Positions 17,160 through 26,034 are shown, numbered from the stretch's first letter. The stretch: 64,000 nt of DNA from CAVZTX01 sp963778375 (GCA_963778375.1 CAVZTX010000034.1:1-64000), one strand, 5' to 3'. Notes: generated by a model not told the origin, from the letters alone. Numbers and translations: made by a program.

Positions 17160-18368
17160 TTAGTTCTCGATCTTGGTGCAGATGCCAGCACCCACCGTAC
17201 GTCCACCCTCACGGATGGCAAACTTGACCCCCTCTTCCATCGCCACCGGCTGGAGCAACTCCACCGTCATCTCGATGTTGTCCCCCGGCATCACCATCTC
17301 GACCCCTTCGGGTAAACGAATCGCTCCCGTCACATCGGTCGTGCGCACGTAGAACTGCGGCCGATACCCATTGAAGAACGGCGTGTGCCGTCCTCCCTCT
17401 TCCTTCGACAAGACGTAGACCTGCGCCTTGAAGCTCTTGTGCGGCTTGATCGACCCCGGCTTGGCTAAGACCTGCCCTCGCTCAATGTCGGTTCGCTCAA
17501 CTCCTCGTAACAGGCAGCCCACGTTGTCTCCCGCCATCCCTTGATCCAGCGTCTTCTGGAACATCTCCACTCCTGTGACCACCACACTGCGCGTCTCCTC
17601 CTTCATCCCTACAATCTCGACCGAGTCGCCCACTTTGACGATGCCCCGCTCAATTCGCCCGGTCCCCACCGTGCCGCGTCCTTTGATGCCAAAGACATCT
17701 TCTATCGGCATCAAGAACGGCTTGTCGGTCGCTCGCGGTGGGGTCGGTATGTAGCTATCGACCGCGTCCATCAGGTCCCAGATGCAGGCGGCATCGCTGT
17801 CGCTGCGACTGAGGTCACCCTTGCTCTCCAAGGCTTTGAGCGCCGATCCCCGAATGACCGGCACATCATCTCCGGGAAAGTCGTACTTGCTCAAGAGTTC
17901 GCGGACTTCCAATTCGACCAGTTCCAGGAGTTCTTCGTCGTCCATCATGTCCACTTTGTTGAGGAACACGACCATGGCCGGCACTTCGACTTGCTCAGCC
18001 AGCAGGATGTGTTCGCGCGTCTGGGGCATCGGACCATCCGGCGCACTCACCACCAGGATCGCGCCATCCATCTGGGCTGCCCCGGTGATCATGTTCTTGA
18101 TGTAGTCGGCATGCCCTGGGCAGTCCACGTGGGCGTAGTGCCGTTTCTCGGTCTCGTATTCCACGTGGGCAATCGCGATCGTGATGCCCCGTTCGCGCTC
18201 CTCGGGCGCTTTGTCGATCTGGTCGAAGGCGATGTACTTGTTGCTGGCGTTGGCTTTGGCCAGCACTTTGGTGATGGCCGCCGTCAGCGTGGTTTTGCCA
18301 TGATCGATATGTCCGATCGTTCCCACGTTCACATGCGGTTTCGTTCGCTCAAACTTCTTCTTTGCCAT
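17160..18368 (-). CDS. tuf: Elongation factor Tu
   Basis: A GTPase that delivers aminoacyl-tRNA to the ribosome. The 402-residue protein has G1 GHIDHGKT, G3 DCPGHAD, G4 NKVD and the domain II/III stretches GRGTVGTGRIERG and PFFNGYRPQFY. ATG 18368 gives the standard MAKKKFERTKPHVNVGTIG start; an in-frame ATG at 18392 is not needed. tRNA-Tyr and tRNA-Thr genes lie upstream, like the tRNA-tufB operon of E. coli. Confidence 0.98.
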   Translation of the reverse strand: MAKKKFERTKPHVNVGTIGHIDHGKTTLTAAITKVLAKANASNKYIAFDQIDKAPEERERGITIAIAHVEYETEKRHYAHVDCPGHADYIKNMITGAAQMDGAILVVSAPDGPMPQTREHILLAEQVEVPAMVVFLNKVDMMDDEELLELVELEVRELLSKYDFPGDDVPVIRGSALKALESKGDLSRSDSDAACIWDLMDAVDSYIPTPPRATDKPFLMPIEDVFGIKGRGTVGTGRIERGIVKVGDSVEIVGMKEETRSVVVTGVEMFQKTLDQGMAGDNVGCLLRGVERTDIERGQVLAKPGSIKPHKSFKAQVYVLSKEEGGRHTPFFNGYRPQFYVRTTDVTGAIRLPEGVEMVMPGDNIEMTVELLQPVAMEEGVKFAIREGGRTVGAGICTKIEN

Positions 18369-18495
18369 GTTCTCAAATGGCTCCTTCTGCAATTCTCTGC
18401 GATCAGATAATAACTTTTATAGGACATGCAGCAGCCGTCCCCTGATAGACTGATCGCCTGTTTTGATATACTTCCGCACTACTCTTGTTTTTATA

Positions 18496-18671
18496 GTGCC
18501 CTCAAACGGGCTAACAAAGGAAGTGACGATCTCTTCAGAAGACGGCAGCAAAAGCCCTTGTACGTCCTTGTTTGCTTGCAGCCCCTCAAGCGGGGTGACT
18601 GCGGGTATTCATGAAGATGCGTTCTGTTTTTGCAGTCCCCTCAAACGGGGCTACGGGTATTCATGAAGAGG
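18496..18671. repeat. Cluster of three degenerate hairpin repeats between tRNA-Thr and tuf
   Basis: Three copies of a CCCTCAAACGGG-type hairpin occur at 18496-18511, ~18578-18597 and ~18632-18652. The last two also share TTGCAG before and CGGGTATTCATGAAGA after, and are about 54 bp apart; the first is ~84 bp away and lacks the trailing part. They fill the 323-bp gap before tuf and would be transcribed in its leader. Confidence 0.65.
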
Positions 18672-18691
18672 CATCATCTAGAAACCACAGG

Positions 18692-18763
18692 AGCCCGTGA
18701 TGGGAATTGAACCCATGACCCCAGTCTTACCAAGACTGTGCGCTACCTCTGCGCCACACGGGC
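18692..18763 (-). tRNA. tRNA-Thr (GGT)
   Basis: A complete cloverleaf on the minus strand: acceptor GCCCGTG/CACGGGC, D-arm GCGC-AGAGGTA-GCGC, anticodon loop TTGGTAA in stem CAGTC/GACTG, and T-arm ATGGG-TTCAATT-CCCAT. The anticodon GGT reads Thr codons. The CCA end is not encoded. It lies 10 nt downstream of tRNA-Tyr. Confidence 0.97.
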
Positions 18764-18773
18764 AGGTCTTAGG

Positions 18774-18855
18774 TGGGCAGTGAGGGATTCGAACCCCCGA
18801 AGTCGAAGACAGCTGATTTACAGTCAGCCCCATTTGGCCACTTTGGTAACTGCCC
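18774..18855 (-). tRNA. tRNA-Tyr (GTA)
   Basis: Minus-strand cloverleaf with acceptor GGGCAGT/ACTGCCC, anticodon stem-loop CTGACTGTAAATCAG (anticodon GTA), a long variable arm (GTC-TTC-GAC) typical of bacterial tRNA-Tyr, and T-arm GGGGG-TTCGAAT-CCCTC with one mismatch. The CCA is not encoded. It is the first RNA of the tuf transcription unit. Confidence 0.96.
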
Positions 18856-19025
18856 AGGATGAGAAGTGTTCGCCGGATATAGGAACAACCGCGTCCACTT
18901 TGCCCGTACCGTTTACTCCTGAGCCAGGCCAATTAGACGAAGAAGAGGACCGACGAAGAACTCAAACCCTGCTACACTCGTCACAAGGAGCACGTGCCAG
19001 TACCTCCTGAGTGATCGACTAGACC

Positions 19026-19054
19026 ATTATAGCCGACGCTTTAGGTCATGTCAA
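19026..19054 (-). promoter_or_regulatory. Consensus sigma-70 promoter for the tRNA-tuf-ribosomal transcription unit
   Basis: On the minus strand TTGACA (19054-19049), a 17-nt spacer and TATAAT (19031-19026) match the housekeeping consensus exactly. The expected start is near 19018, about 160 nt before tRNA-Tyr. It lies back to back with the promoter at 19101. The span 18856-19228 holds these two promoters and no gene. Confidence 0.85.
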
Positions 19055-19100
19055 GCATTTTGTGACTTTTGAGAAGCCTTAAAATTATCGCGAAAAACTA

Positions 19101-19129
19101 TTGCGAAATGCACAATTTGCTGGTATAAT
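19101..19129 (+). promoter_or_regulatory. Sigma-70 promoter for the small ORF/MazF-like pair
   Basis: TTGCGA (19101-19106), 17 nt, TATAAT (19124-19129). The next gene start on this strand is at 19229, about 95 nt past the expected start point. Confidence 0.65.
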
Positions 19130-19228
19130 CACGAAAGTTAGAGATTAAAAAACATCCTCACACCTGTGGTTTTGCCCTTGCTATGCGCAGTGCAGCGACA
19201 TGGACTTTTGAACAAAGAGGGAATCTAT

Positions 19229-19453
19229 ATGGCAACAAATTGTGACTTCACGCGTTCTTCCTTGCTTACAGAACAATACCAGCATGACATGGAACTCATA
19301 GCTGTGGCCCTTCAAGAGGAAAGTCAGGATGAACGTGAAGAGCGTTTAGGCCTTGTAGAACGCTCCTGGTCACTGACATGTACCTGCTTTCATGGGCAAC
19401 TAGAGTCCAGCGAAGTTCCTGCCTACGCCTCAGTAGCCTATGCTCGTCCCTGA
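19229..19453 (+). CDS. Small acidic protein upstream of a MazF-like gene; possible antitoxin
   Basis: A 74-residue ORF of no recognised family. It begins MATNCDFTRSSLLTEQY, has an acidic middle (QEESQDEREERLG near 30-42) and three Cys overall. ATG 19229 is chosen because GAGGGAATCTAT precedes it; the in-frame ATG at 19166 lacks such a site. It ends 43 nt before the MazF-like gene and shares its promoter. Size, charge and position fit an antitoxin, but no DNA-binding motif is evident, so this is inference only. Confidence 0.55.
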   Translation: MATNCDFTRSSLLTEQYQHDMELIAVALQEESQDEREERLGLVERSWSLTCTCFHGQLESSEVPAYASVAYARP

Positions 19454-19496
19454 TTGTGTAATTATCGCGTAATTACAGAAGATATGTAGTGTAGCA

Positions 19497-19928
19497 ATGC
19501 CCCACCCACCAGACCTTGCATCGGATGCACTGACCTACCAAACACCTGTGCAATTCGGCATGGTTTACTGGGTAAACTTTGGCTATCCTTCCCTCCCCCC
19601 CGGTATCGAAGAAAAACGTATCCTCGATTGGCATCCCGCACTTGTTGTTTCAGGAGATCCTTTTTGTCGCCATGCCGGTGCTGTCAATGTTGTAGCCCTG
19701 ACCTCTTATCGTGGCAAGCTTCGTCCCTACCATCACCTGCTCTTAAAGCGTGATTATCCCCTACTTGACACTGATAGCTTGGTAAAGACAGAATTGATGT
19801 ATGCCGTGCTACGCAGCCTACTAGCTGATCAGTACGCTATCTGTAAGCTCAATGATCCAGACTTGCGAGCGATTATGGGGAAGGTTGCTAATAGTCTGGC
19901 TATTACAATGTACTATTCATTGCATTAA
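19497..19928 (+). CDS. MazF/PemK-family toxin-like protein
   Basis: A 143-residue protein with the MazF-fold pattern: GMVYWVNFG near residues 21-29, HPALVVSGD near 48-56, AVNVVALTS near 63-71, and a late KTELMYAVLRSLLADQYAI stretch. Known MazF proteins are mRNA interferases neutralised by a small antitoxin encoded just upstream. The region between the first strand and PALVVS is longer than usual (SLPPGIEEKRILDW). The upstream 74-residue ORF is the only candidate partner. Ribonuclease activity is not demonstrated; a ribosome-associated or inactive relative is possible. Confidence 0.7.
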   Translation: MPHPPDLASDALTYQTPVQFGMVYWVNFGYPSLPPGIEEKRILDWHPALVVSGDPFCRHAGAVNVVALTSYRGKLRPYHHLLLKRDYPLLDTDSLVKTELMYAVLRSLLADQYAICKLNDPDLRAIMGKVANSLAITMYYSLH

Positions 19929-19948
19929 TGCTATAGAGTGAGTGGCAT

Positions 19949-21342
19949 ATGGACGTTGACCTGAAACAACTTCGACAACTGCCCTCCATCGATGAACTGG
20001 TGCAATCGGATGCGGGTCAGCGGCTTATTAGCTTCTACTCGCGCCCTCGCACGCTGCATGCAGTGCGCACAGTTATTGCAGAGGCACGAACTACTATTCG
20101 CAATGGTGGTCTCTGCCCTTCATCTAATGATCTCCTTACGACAGCTAAGCAGGTGTTGGAAGCAGAACAGCAGCCGAACTTGCGAACGGTCATCAATGCT
20201 ACAGGGGTCGTTATCAATACAAATCTTGGCCGTTCACCATTGAGCACGAAAGCTATCCAGGCAGTACAGCAGGTTGCTGGCGGCTATTCTAATCTAGAAT
20301 ATGATGTAGATGCGGGAGAACGCGGCTCGCGTCACTCCCACGTTACGAAGCTGTTACGCGAATTGACGGGTGCTGAAGATGCGCTTGTAACAAACAATAA
20401 CGCGGCTGCGGTACTTTTAGCACTCACGGGCTTAGCGATGGGACGCGAGGTGATCATTTCACGGGGACAATTGGTTGAGATTGGCGGTGGATTTCGCGTG
20501 CCTGACGTGATGCGGCAAAGTGGATGTCAATTGGTCGAGGTGGGTACAACAAATCGTACGCGCCTGAGCGACTATGAAGCGGCCCTCAGTGAACGGACGG
20601 CGTTGCTGCTAGCGGTGCATCCCAGCAATTTTTCGATCACTGGTTTTACCGAATCAACCCCTTTGAGCGCACTGGCCGAACTTGCTCACAAGCATGGACT
20701 GCTGGTAATGAATGATCTTGGTAGTGGATGTTTACTTGCTAGCGAACGTTATGGTTTAGCACATGAGCCTACGCCTCAGGAAAGTATTGCGGTTGGCGCT
20801 GATGTCGTCTGTTTCTCTGGCGATAAGTTGCTGGGGGGACCACAGGCCGGTATCATTGTCGGCAAAGCCGATATCCTGGCTCGTCTTTCCAAGCACCCTT
20901 GATGCGTGCGGTACGTATCGATAAGATGACTATAGCCGGACTGGAAGCAACGCTGCGCCACTACGAGCGTAGCGAGGCAGAAACCCATATTCCTATCTGG
21001 CGCATGATCTCGGCATCACCCGCCAAGATTGCCAGCCGTGCCACAAGTTGGGCTGCAAAGCTCCAAACAGGCGGTATTGTGGCACACACGCAGCGAGGCT
21101 TCTCAACGATCGGCGGCGGTTCGCTCCCGGGAGAGACGATTCCAACTACATTGCTGGCTCTCGATGCTGCCCATGTCCCTTTTTCCCTTGACGAACTGGC
21201 GAAGCGCTTACGATTGCGGCACACGCCTGTAATCGCTCGCATTTCGCGCGATTCGCTGCTGCTCGATCCCCGCACGGTTTTGGAGGAGCAGGATGAAGAG
21301 TTATTGGAGGCATTGGTGGAGGAGATAGGGAATGTAAGATAA
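19949..21342 (+). pseudogene. selA: L-seryl-tRNA(Sec) selenium transferase, split by a -1 frameshift
   Basis: SelA converts Ser-tRNA(Sec) to Sec-tRNA(Sec) with PLP. The first frame (19949-20902, 317 aa) has NATGVVINTNLGRSPLS, TNNNAAAVLLAL and the PLP-lysine motif FSGDKLLGGPQAG, then stops in ...ARLSKHP. The next frame (from 20899) continues directly with MRAVRIDKMTIAGLEATL to RISRDSLLLDPRTV. Together they give ~465 residues, the usual SelA length. One extra C in the CCC run at 20896-20898 would restore the frame. Either a real inactivating deletion or a sequence error; no selB, selC or selD is in this window. Confidence 0.85.
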
Positions 21343-21355
21343 AGGTATTCCTACG

Positions 21356-22387
21356 TTACCTTTCTTCCCCCAACACCATACGTACATAGCTCGTATAACG
21401 TTTCTCATTGATGACTTTATCATCAACTGCCTGGCGAATAGCACAGCCCTCTTCATCGATATGCATGCAATTTGTGTAGAGACACTCACCCAGGTAGGGG
21501 CGGAATTCGACAAAGCACTCTGCAAGATCTTCAGGGGCGATATTCCAGGTTGCGAGTGCACGAATACCTGCTGAGTCGGCAAGCCAGCCACCTTCGGATA
21601 GAGGATAGAGTTGCGAGCCGGTTGTGGTATGTTTGCCTTTGCCAGTTGCATCACTGATGAGGCCGGTCCTGATAGCCATGCCTGGCTCTACCGCGTTTAC
21701 AAGCGACGATTTGCCGACACCAGACGGCCCTGTAAAGAGCGATGTATGGTCCTTTAGGAGGGAACGGAGGGTATCGATCCCTGCTCCGGTCTTTGGACTT
21801 GTCCAGATTACTGTATAGCCAAGGTGGCTATAGAGGTCTGCTGCCTCCTCTACGCGCTTCTCATGGGGAAGATCGACTTTGTTGAAGCAGATGATCGGAT
21901 GAATCTCGGCTGACTCGCAAATAGCAAGATAGCGGTCGAGCATGCCAAAATGTGGCTCTGGTTGCGCAGTGGCAAACACAAGCACTACTTGATCAAGGTT
22001 AGCCAGCATGGTTTGTTGGATGGATACCCGGTCGTTCGAAGCTGCGTCTTTGCGTGACAGTGCGCTCTGGCGCGGCAAAATCTCTTCGATCAATCCTGTT
22101 TTGGCATCGAGTTGACGAAGCTTCACAAAGTCGCCAATGGTCAGCCGCACAGGTAATAATGTGACATTCGTCTCACGTTCTTCGCGTTGGGAACGGGTAG
22201 AGTAAGACATTTTGTCGTAGCGGGGGCGCATCTTGCCAACTGATTTTGTGGATTGAGCCTGGGCAAAGGCTTTTTTGAGTTTTCCGCGCAGCGTACAGCG
22301 CAGGATGCCGTTATCGGTATGAACGTCGTAGATGCCATGTGCGCCGTTCAATACCATACCGGTGAGTGACTCCGGGTCTTCAATCAA
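21356..22387 (-). CDS. rsgA: Ribosome small-subunit biogenesis GTPase RsgA
   Basis: A circularly permuted GTPase that checks late 30S assembly. Motifs occur in the permuted order: G4 NKVD, then G1 GPSGVGKSS, then DSAG. A C-terminal zinc site follows (CLYTNCMHIDEEGC). An OB-fold N-terminal part ends near TIGDFVKL. The TTG at 22387 is proposed as start because AGGAGGG lies 6 nt upstream; this gives 343 residues. The in-frame ATG at 22426 has no ribosome-binding site and the ATG at 22357 is further inside. Convergent with selA, 13 nt apart. Confidence 0.9.
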   Translation of the reverse strand: MIEDPESLTGMVLNGAHGIYDVHTDNGILRCTLRGKLKKAFAQAQSTKSVGKMRPRYDKMSYSTRSQREERETNVTLLPVRLTIGDFVKLRQLDAKTGLIEEILPRQSALSRKDAASNDRVSIQQTMLANLDQVVLVFATAQPEPHFGMLDRYLAICESAEIHPIICFNKVDLPHEKRVEEAADLYSHLGYTVIWTSPKTGAGIDTLRSLLKDHTSLFTGPSGVGKSSLVNAVEPGMAIRTGLISDATGKGKHTTTGSQLYPLSEGGWLADSAGIRALATWNIAPEDLAECFVEFRPYLGECLYTNCMHIDEEGCAIRQAVDDKVINEKRYTSYVRMVLGEER

Positions 22388-22484
22388 TGCTTTCCCTCCT
22401 GAGAGAATAAAAAAACACGGTTTCAATCAATTTCTCACTGTCTTGATGTCTACCGTGTGGAGGGAGTGAGCCTTGTTCTGCCTT

Positions 22485-22619
22485 TTAGCGGATACCAGGT
22501 ATTTTCTTTATCAACCGTATTTGGGTGTCCTGGCCAGGCAGCGTTCGCTCGTTACCGTCACAGTGGGTAGACAAGGTGCATACAAGCACAACTGATGCAT
22601 AAACGTGCTTTCTCATCAT
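22485..22619 (-). CDS. Tiny ORF with a strong ribosome-binding site (44 aa)
   Basis: Between the amidase and rsgA genes, ATG 22619 follows TAAGGAGGTGCAG, one of the best ribosome-binding sites in the window. The 44-residue product starts MMRKHVYASVVLVCTLSTHC, resembling a short signal or membrane segment ending in Cys, and ends with a basic tail. It may be a secreted or membrane micropeptide, or a leader peptide for rsgA (98 nt downstream). No family is known. The rest of 22388-22716 shows nothing else. Confidence 0.4.
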   Translation of the reverse strand: MMRKHVYASVVLVCTLSTHCDGNERTLPGQDTQIRLIKKIPGIR

Positions 22620-22716
22620 CTGCACCTCCTTAATACTGGCTAAGCCAGAACTTATGCGAACGTCTTTTTCCTGTTTACAGAGTACAAGAAGAGATAGGGA
22701 TTTGTCAACAGATTTT

Positions 22717-24126
22717 CTACCTTATTTCCCTGCGATGCCAGTCCGTCAACTGTTGATATGCGTGGGCAATACGCAGCACCATTGTTTCTTCAAATGGTTT
22801 ACCTACCACCTGCAAACCGATAGGTAGGCCATTTGCTGTGAAGCCGCAGGGAAGAGAGATAGCTGGCAGGCCCGCGAGGTTGAAGGGGTATGTCAGCCTT
22901 AGAAGGGCTGACGTGGCATTTTCAGTGGCTCCATCAATGTTGATGTCCTGGTAGATTTGCTCTCGCAGAATGGCAGGGACGGGCAGTGTCGGTAGTACCA
23001 GCGCATCAACCCTTTGCATAACTGCGCGCAGATTACTTGAGAAGGTTCGACGTTCGTGCTGAGCACGTAAGTAGTCGACTGCAGGGATATTCTGTCCTTC
23101 CAGCAGGCGTTTGCGCGTTATCTCACCATAAGATTCAAGGCGTTCGGTCAGCCAGCCTTGCTCCATATGCGCAAGGGAAGCTTCAGGCATCTGGATGGTG
23201 CGGTACATCTGCATCGTGGGCCGCTGCACATTCACATCCGCAACTTCTGCTCCCTCTTCTTTCAGCACAAGCAGCGCTGCCTGCCAGGCCGAGCGTACTT
23301 CGGAATCAAGTGGAGCAACGAATGATTCCGAAGGTACTCCAAGCTTCAGTCCCTGGAGTGAGAGCGGTCCGCGTCCCTCCGGTCCATCAATCAAGGTTGC
23401 ACTGGTCTGGCCAGGAGGCCCAGAGACACTATTGGGGTCGCGTGGGTCATAACCAGCAATGGCATCAAAGAGGATTGCACAATCTTCCGCGCTTCGACCG
23501 AGTGGCCCGACATGATCGAGCGACCAGCTCAGAGGGATGACGCCGTAGCAACTGACGCGCCCATAGGTTGGCTTGAGACCGGTGGCTCCACAACATGCTG
23601 ATGGAATACGAATCGAGCCGCCTGTATCGCTACCTATCGCACCCAGACACATCTCTGCCGCCAGTGCAGCAGCCGAGCCGCCGCTGGAGCCACCAGCGAT
23701 ACGCGTTCGGTCCCAGGGATTATGCGTTTGTGGTGTATAGGTGCCATATGCGAACTCATGCGTGTTCGTCTTGCCAAGAATAATGGCTCCCGCCTTGCGC
23801 AACAGTTCAACTACTGTAGCATCTTCCTGCGAAATATGGTCTTCCAGCACCTTTGACCCGGCCGTTGTACGCACTCCCTTGACTGCGATGATGTCTTTAA
23901 TGCCGATGGGTATGCCATGCAGCGGCCCTCGAAAGAAACCGGTACGCTGCTCACGCTCTGCCTTTTCAGCCTCTTCATAGGCCGAGTCGCGCATGAGTGT
24001 GATAAACGCGTGGATCTCATCGTCAAGCTGGTCGATGCGCTCCAAGGTTTCGGTGAGCAGTTCGGTTGGTGTTACAAGACCAGAACGAAGGTCTTGTGAG
24101 GCTTGTTGGATGGAGGTGTAAGGCAT
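22717..24126 (-). CDS. Amidase-signature family hydrolase
   Basis: A 469-residue enzyme with the Ser-cisSer-Lys triad: Lys in GIPIGIKD near residue 77, the GGSSGGSAAALAA motif near 154, and GSDTGGSIRIPS near 170. It hydrolyses a carboxamide. It resembles GatA of the Glu-tRNA amidotransferase in length and sequence (GRVSCYGVIPLSWSLDHVGP), but no gatB or gatC is adjacent, so a stand-alone amidase is at least as likely. ATG 24126 has no obvious strong ribosome-binding site. 24127-24371 shows no gene. Confidence 0.88.
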   Translation of the reverse strand: MPYTSIQQASQDLRSGLVTPTELLTETLERIDQLDDEIHAFITLMRDSAYEEAEKAEREQRTGFFRGPLHGIPIGIKDIIAVKGVRTTAGSKVLEDHISQEDATVVELLRKAGAIILGKTNTHEFAYGTYTPQTHNPWDRTRIAGGSSGGSAAALAAEMCLGAIGSDTGGSIRIPSACCGATGLKPTYGRVSCYGVIPLSWSLDHVGPLGRSAEDCAILFDAIAGYDPRDPNSVSGPPGQTSATLIDGPEGRGPLSLQGLKLGVPSESFVAPLDSEVRSAWQAALLVLKEEGAEVADVNVQRPTMQMYRTIQMPEASLAHMEQGWLTERLESYGEITRKRLLEGQNIPAVDYLRAQHERRTFSSNLRAVMQRVDALVLPTLPVPAILREQIYQDINIDGATENATSALLRLTYPFNLAGLPAISLPCGFTANGLPIGLQVVGKPFEETMVLRIAHAYQQLTDWHRREIR

Positions 24127-24371
24127 GGTTATATCCTATGCATTCTAATGTAGCATGTTAAAATATTTCAGATGATTTGAAAGTATATCACAATCCCGCC
24201 ATATTCCTACTCTTATAGAGCAGCACCACTACGTTTTATGTTCGGGGTATTTAACCAAACGAAACAAAGCGTCAAACGAAATCGTGCAAGTAGTATAACT
24301 CATCTCATTGGATAAGTTGTCTCAGCCGCAGGTGGAAAGACGGAGAAAGATATCTCAGAAGAGGAGAGAAT

Positions 24372-25067
24372 ATGAAGCGTTACTACTTTCTACTGATTGC
24401 TTCGGCGCTACAGTTTGCTTTCTTGATTCCCCTGGCTCGCTGGGCGAACAAACATCGGCAGTCTCCTATCGACATTGCTATTACGCACCTTGTGCAAAAG
24501 AAGGGCCAGTCTGGTGTGCGTGGCCTGGTTAAGGGGATAAACTTCGCCTTGAGCTCTGGCATTTCCTTGAACATACTCGTCGTTCCTCTTGCCGCGCTCT
24601 TGTGGAGAATGCGGCTACGTTTAGAAGCCCTGATGACTATTGCGACCTGCTGGACTAGCGGCCTAATTAGAATTGGCATCAAATGGTTGGTGGGTCGTCC
24701 ACGCCCAAATCCCTTGCTCGTGAAGGTAACTAAGCAATCTGACGGGAAAAGCTTTCCCAGTGGAGATGTGAGTTCAGCAGTGATTGTATGGGGCTGGCTG
24801 GGTGTGCTCGGACTAATGAGGCAAGAAAACAATTTGGGGACAAAGCTTCTATTCAGCCTTCCTGCATTGCCTGTAGTTCTGGTCGGGCCCGCTCGTGTGT
24901 ACCTGGGAGATCATTGGCCGACTGATGTACTGGGTGGCTATTTGTTTGGTGGGGGTTGGCTCAGTCTCACGCTTGCTTTATATCTCGGCTTGCGAGAACT
25001 AGGAACTGCAAAGTACCCTTTCATAGAAAGGCTATTTAGCAGGGCACCTATAATGATGCCTTGCTAA
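24372..25067 (+). CDS. PAP2-family membrane phosphatase
   Basis: A 231-residue integral membrane protein of the type-2 phosphatidic acid phosphatase family (lipid or isoprenoid phosphate dephosphorylation). The three active-site motifs are visible: KWLVGRPRP (C1), PSGDVSSA (C2; Asp in place of the usual His) and ARVYLGDHWPTDVLGG (C3). Four to six hydrophobic stretches surround them. ATG 24372 follows GAGGAGAGAAT. The His-to-Asp change in motif C2 could reduce or alter catalysis. Confidence 0.85.
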   Translation: MKRYYFLLIASALQFAFLIPLARWANKHRQSPIDIAITHLVQKKGQSGVRGLVKGINFALSSGISLNILVVPLAALLWRMRLRLEALMTIATCWTSGLIRIGIKWLVGRPRPNPLLVKVTKQSDGKSFPSGDVSSAVIVWGWLGVLGLMRQENNLGTKLLFSLPALPVVLVGPARVYLGDHWPTDVLGGYLFGGGWLSLTLALYLGLRELGTAKYPFIERLFSRAPIMMPC

Positions 25068-25224
25068 CTTCTCTTGCACAAGCCTTACCTCTTATGTTAA
25101 GCTCTGCACCAGATAGTGCTCGATACTGCATCCTCGCCATGCCTGCACCGACTCTAGCATATCTATCCTATCTTTGTATGTATACATGTCTTCTCTATCT
25201 TTTTTGTTTCTGAGGTGATAACCT

Positions 25225-26034
25225 ATGCCCTATGATATGGGAGAATACTACGAACGCGTCAATGATTATGATCTTGAATACCAGAGCCAAACGATGCAGG
25301 ATGTACCGTTCTGGTGCGAGCTGCTCATGCGCTACACTCCGGAACGTGTACTGGAACTGGCCTGCGGTAGTGGGCGTATCGGCATTGAACTACTGCATAG
25401 CCCAGGGAGATTTTATCTGGAAGGGCTGGATATCTCGCCAGAAATGCTGAACGCGTACCGGCACAAGCTGGCGAAAGAGCCGGAAACGGTGCAACAGCGT
25501 GTCACACTGCATGAAGGCGACATGTGCGACTACCACCTGGAACATAAAGGCCAGTTTGACCTGATCTTCCTTCCTTTTAATTCGATTACCCATCTTTATG
25601 AGATTGAACAGCAACTTGATGCCTTCAGAAATACTCATGATCACCTGTCAGCAGGTGGACGCTTCGTCGTTGATACATTTCTCCCCGACATCGATTATCT
25701 GAGTGATGCACTCAATCGACCTTCATACGTCTATCTAGAGGATGAGATTGAAGCTCCGGATGGCGAATTTACTATGTTGCTCTACACCAGCCGCAAATAT
25801 GACACGTTTGAGCAATTGCAGCATATCGTCTGGACACATGAAAAGTTCTTTGAAAGTGGAGAGAACGAACGCTACCTCACCAAGCTTGATATGCACACCT
25901 TCTTCCCACGTGAACTCCAATTGCTCTTCCTGGCAACGGGCTTCAGCATTGAGGCAATCTATGGTGGCTATGATTGGCAGCCGTTCGGCAGAGGAACAAG
26001 GCAGATCGTGGTGGCACGCAAAAGAAAAGATTGA
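25225..26034 (+). CDS. Class I SAM-dependent methyltransferase
   Basis: A 269-residue protein with a Rossmann-type SAM site: VLELACGSGRIGIELL near residues 40-55, LDISPEMLNAYRHKL near 70, a FDLIFLPFNSITHL motif-IV region near 112-125, and a beta-rich C-terminal extension. ATG 25225 follows GAGGTGATAACCT. Substrate unknown. It lies just upstream of the Rrf2 regulator, whose promoter overlaps its last codons. Confidence 0.85.
   Translation: MPYDMGEYYERVNDYDLEYQSQTMQDVPFWCELLMRYTPERVLELACGSGRIGIELLHSPGRFYLEGLDISPEMLNAYRHKLAKEPETVQQRVTLHEGDMCDYHLEHKGQFDLIFLPFNSITHLYEIEQQLDAFRNTHDHLSAGGRFVVDTFLPDIDYLSDALNRPSYVYLEDEIEAPDGEFTMLLYTSRKYDTFEQLQHIVWTHEKFFESGENERYLTKLDMHTFFPRELQLLFLATGFSIEAIYGGYDWQPFGRGTRQIVVARKRKD

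Noticed and set aside
17541..18410. 289-residue plus-strand ORF opposite tuf
   Set aside because: It is the antisense shadow of EF-Tu, with His/Asp/Arg-rich composition and no ribosome-binding site.
18496..18671. Possible CRISPR array from CCCCTCAAACGGGG hairpins near the tRNA genes
   Set aside because: Only three degenerate copies at uneven spacing (~84 and ~54 bp), and the sequence between the last two is itself repeated, so no unique spacers exist. No cas genes are present.
20896..20902. Programmed frameshifting in selA
   Set aside because: There is no slippery heptamer or downstream structure; a CCC run with a one-base loss is simpler.
22717..24126. Firm naming of the amidase as gatA
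   Set aside because: gatB and gatC are not adjacent and stand-alone amidases share all visible motifs.
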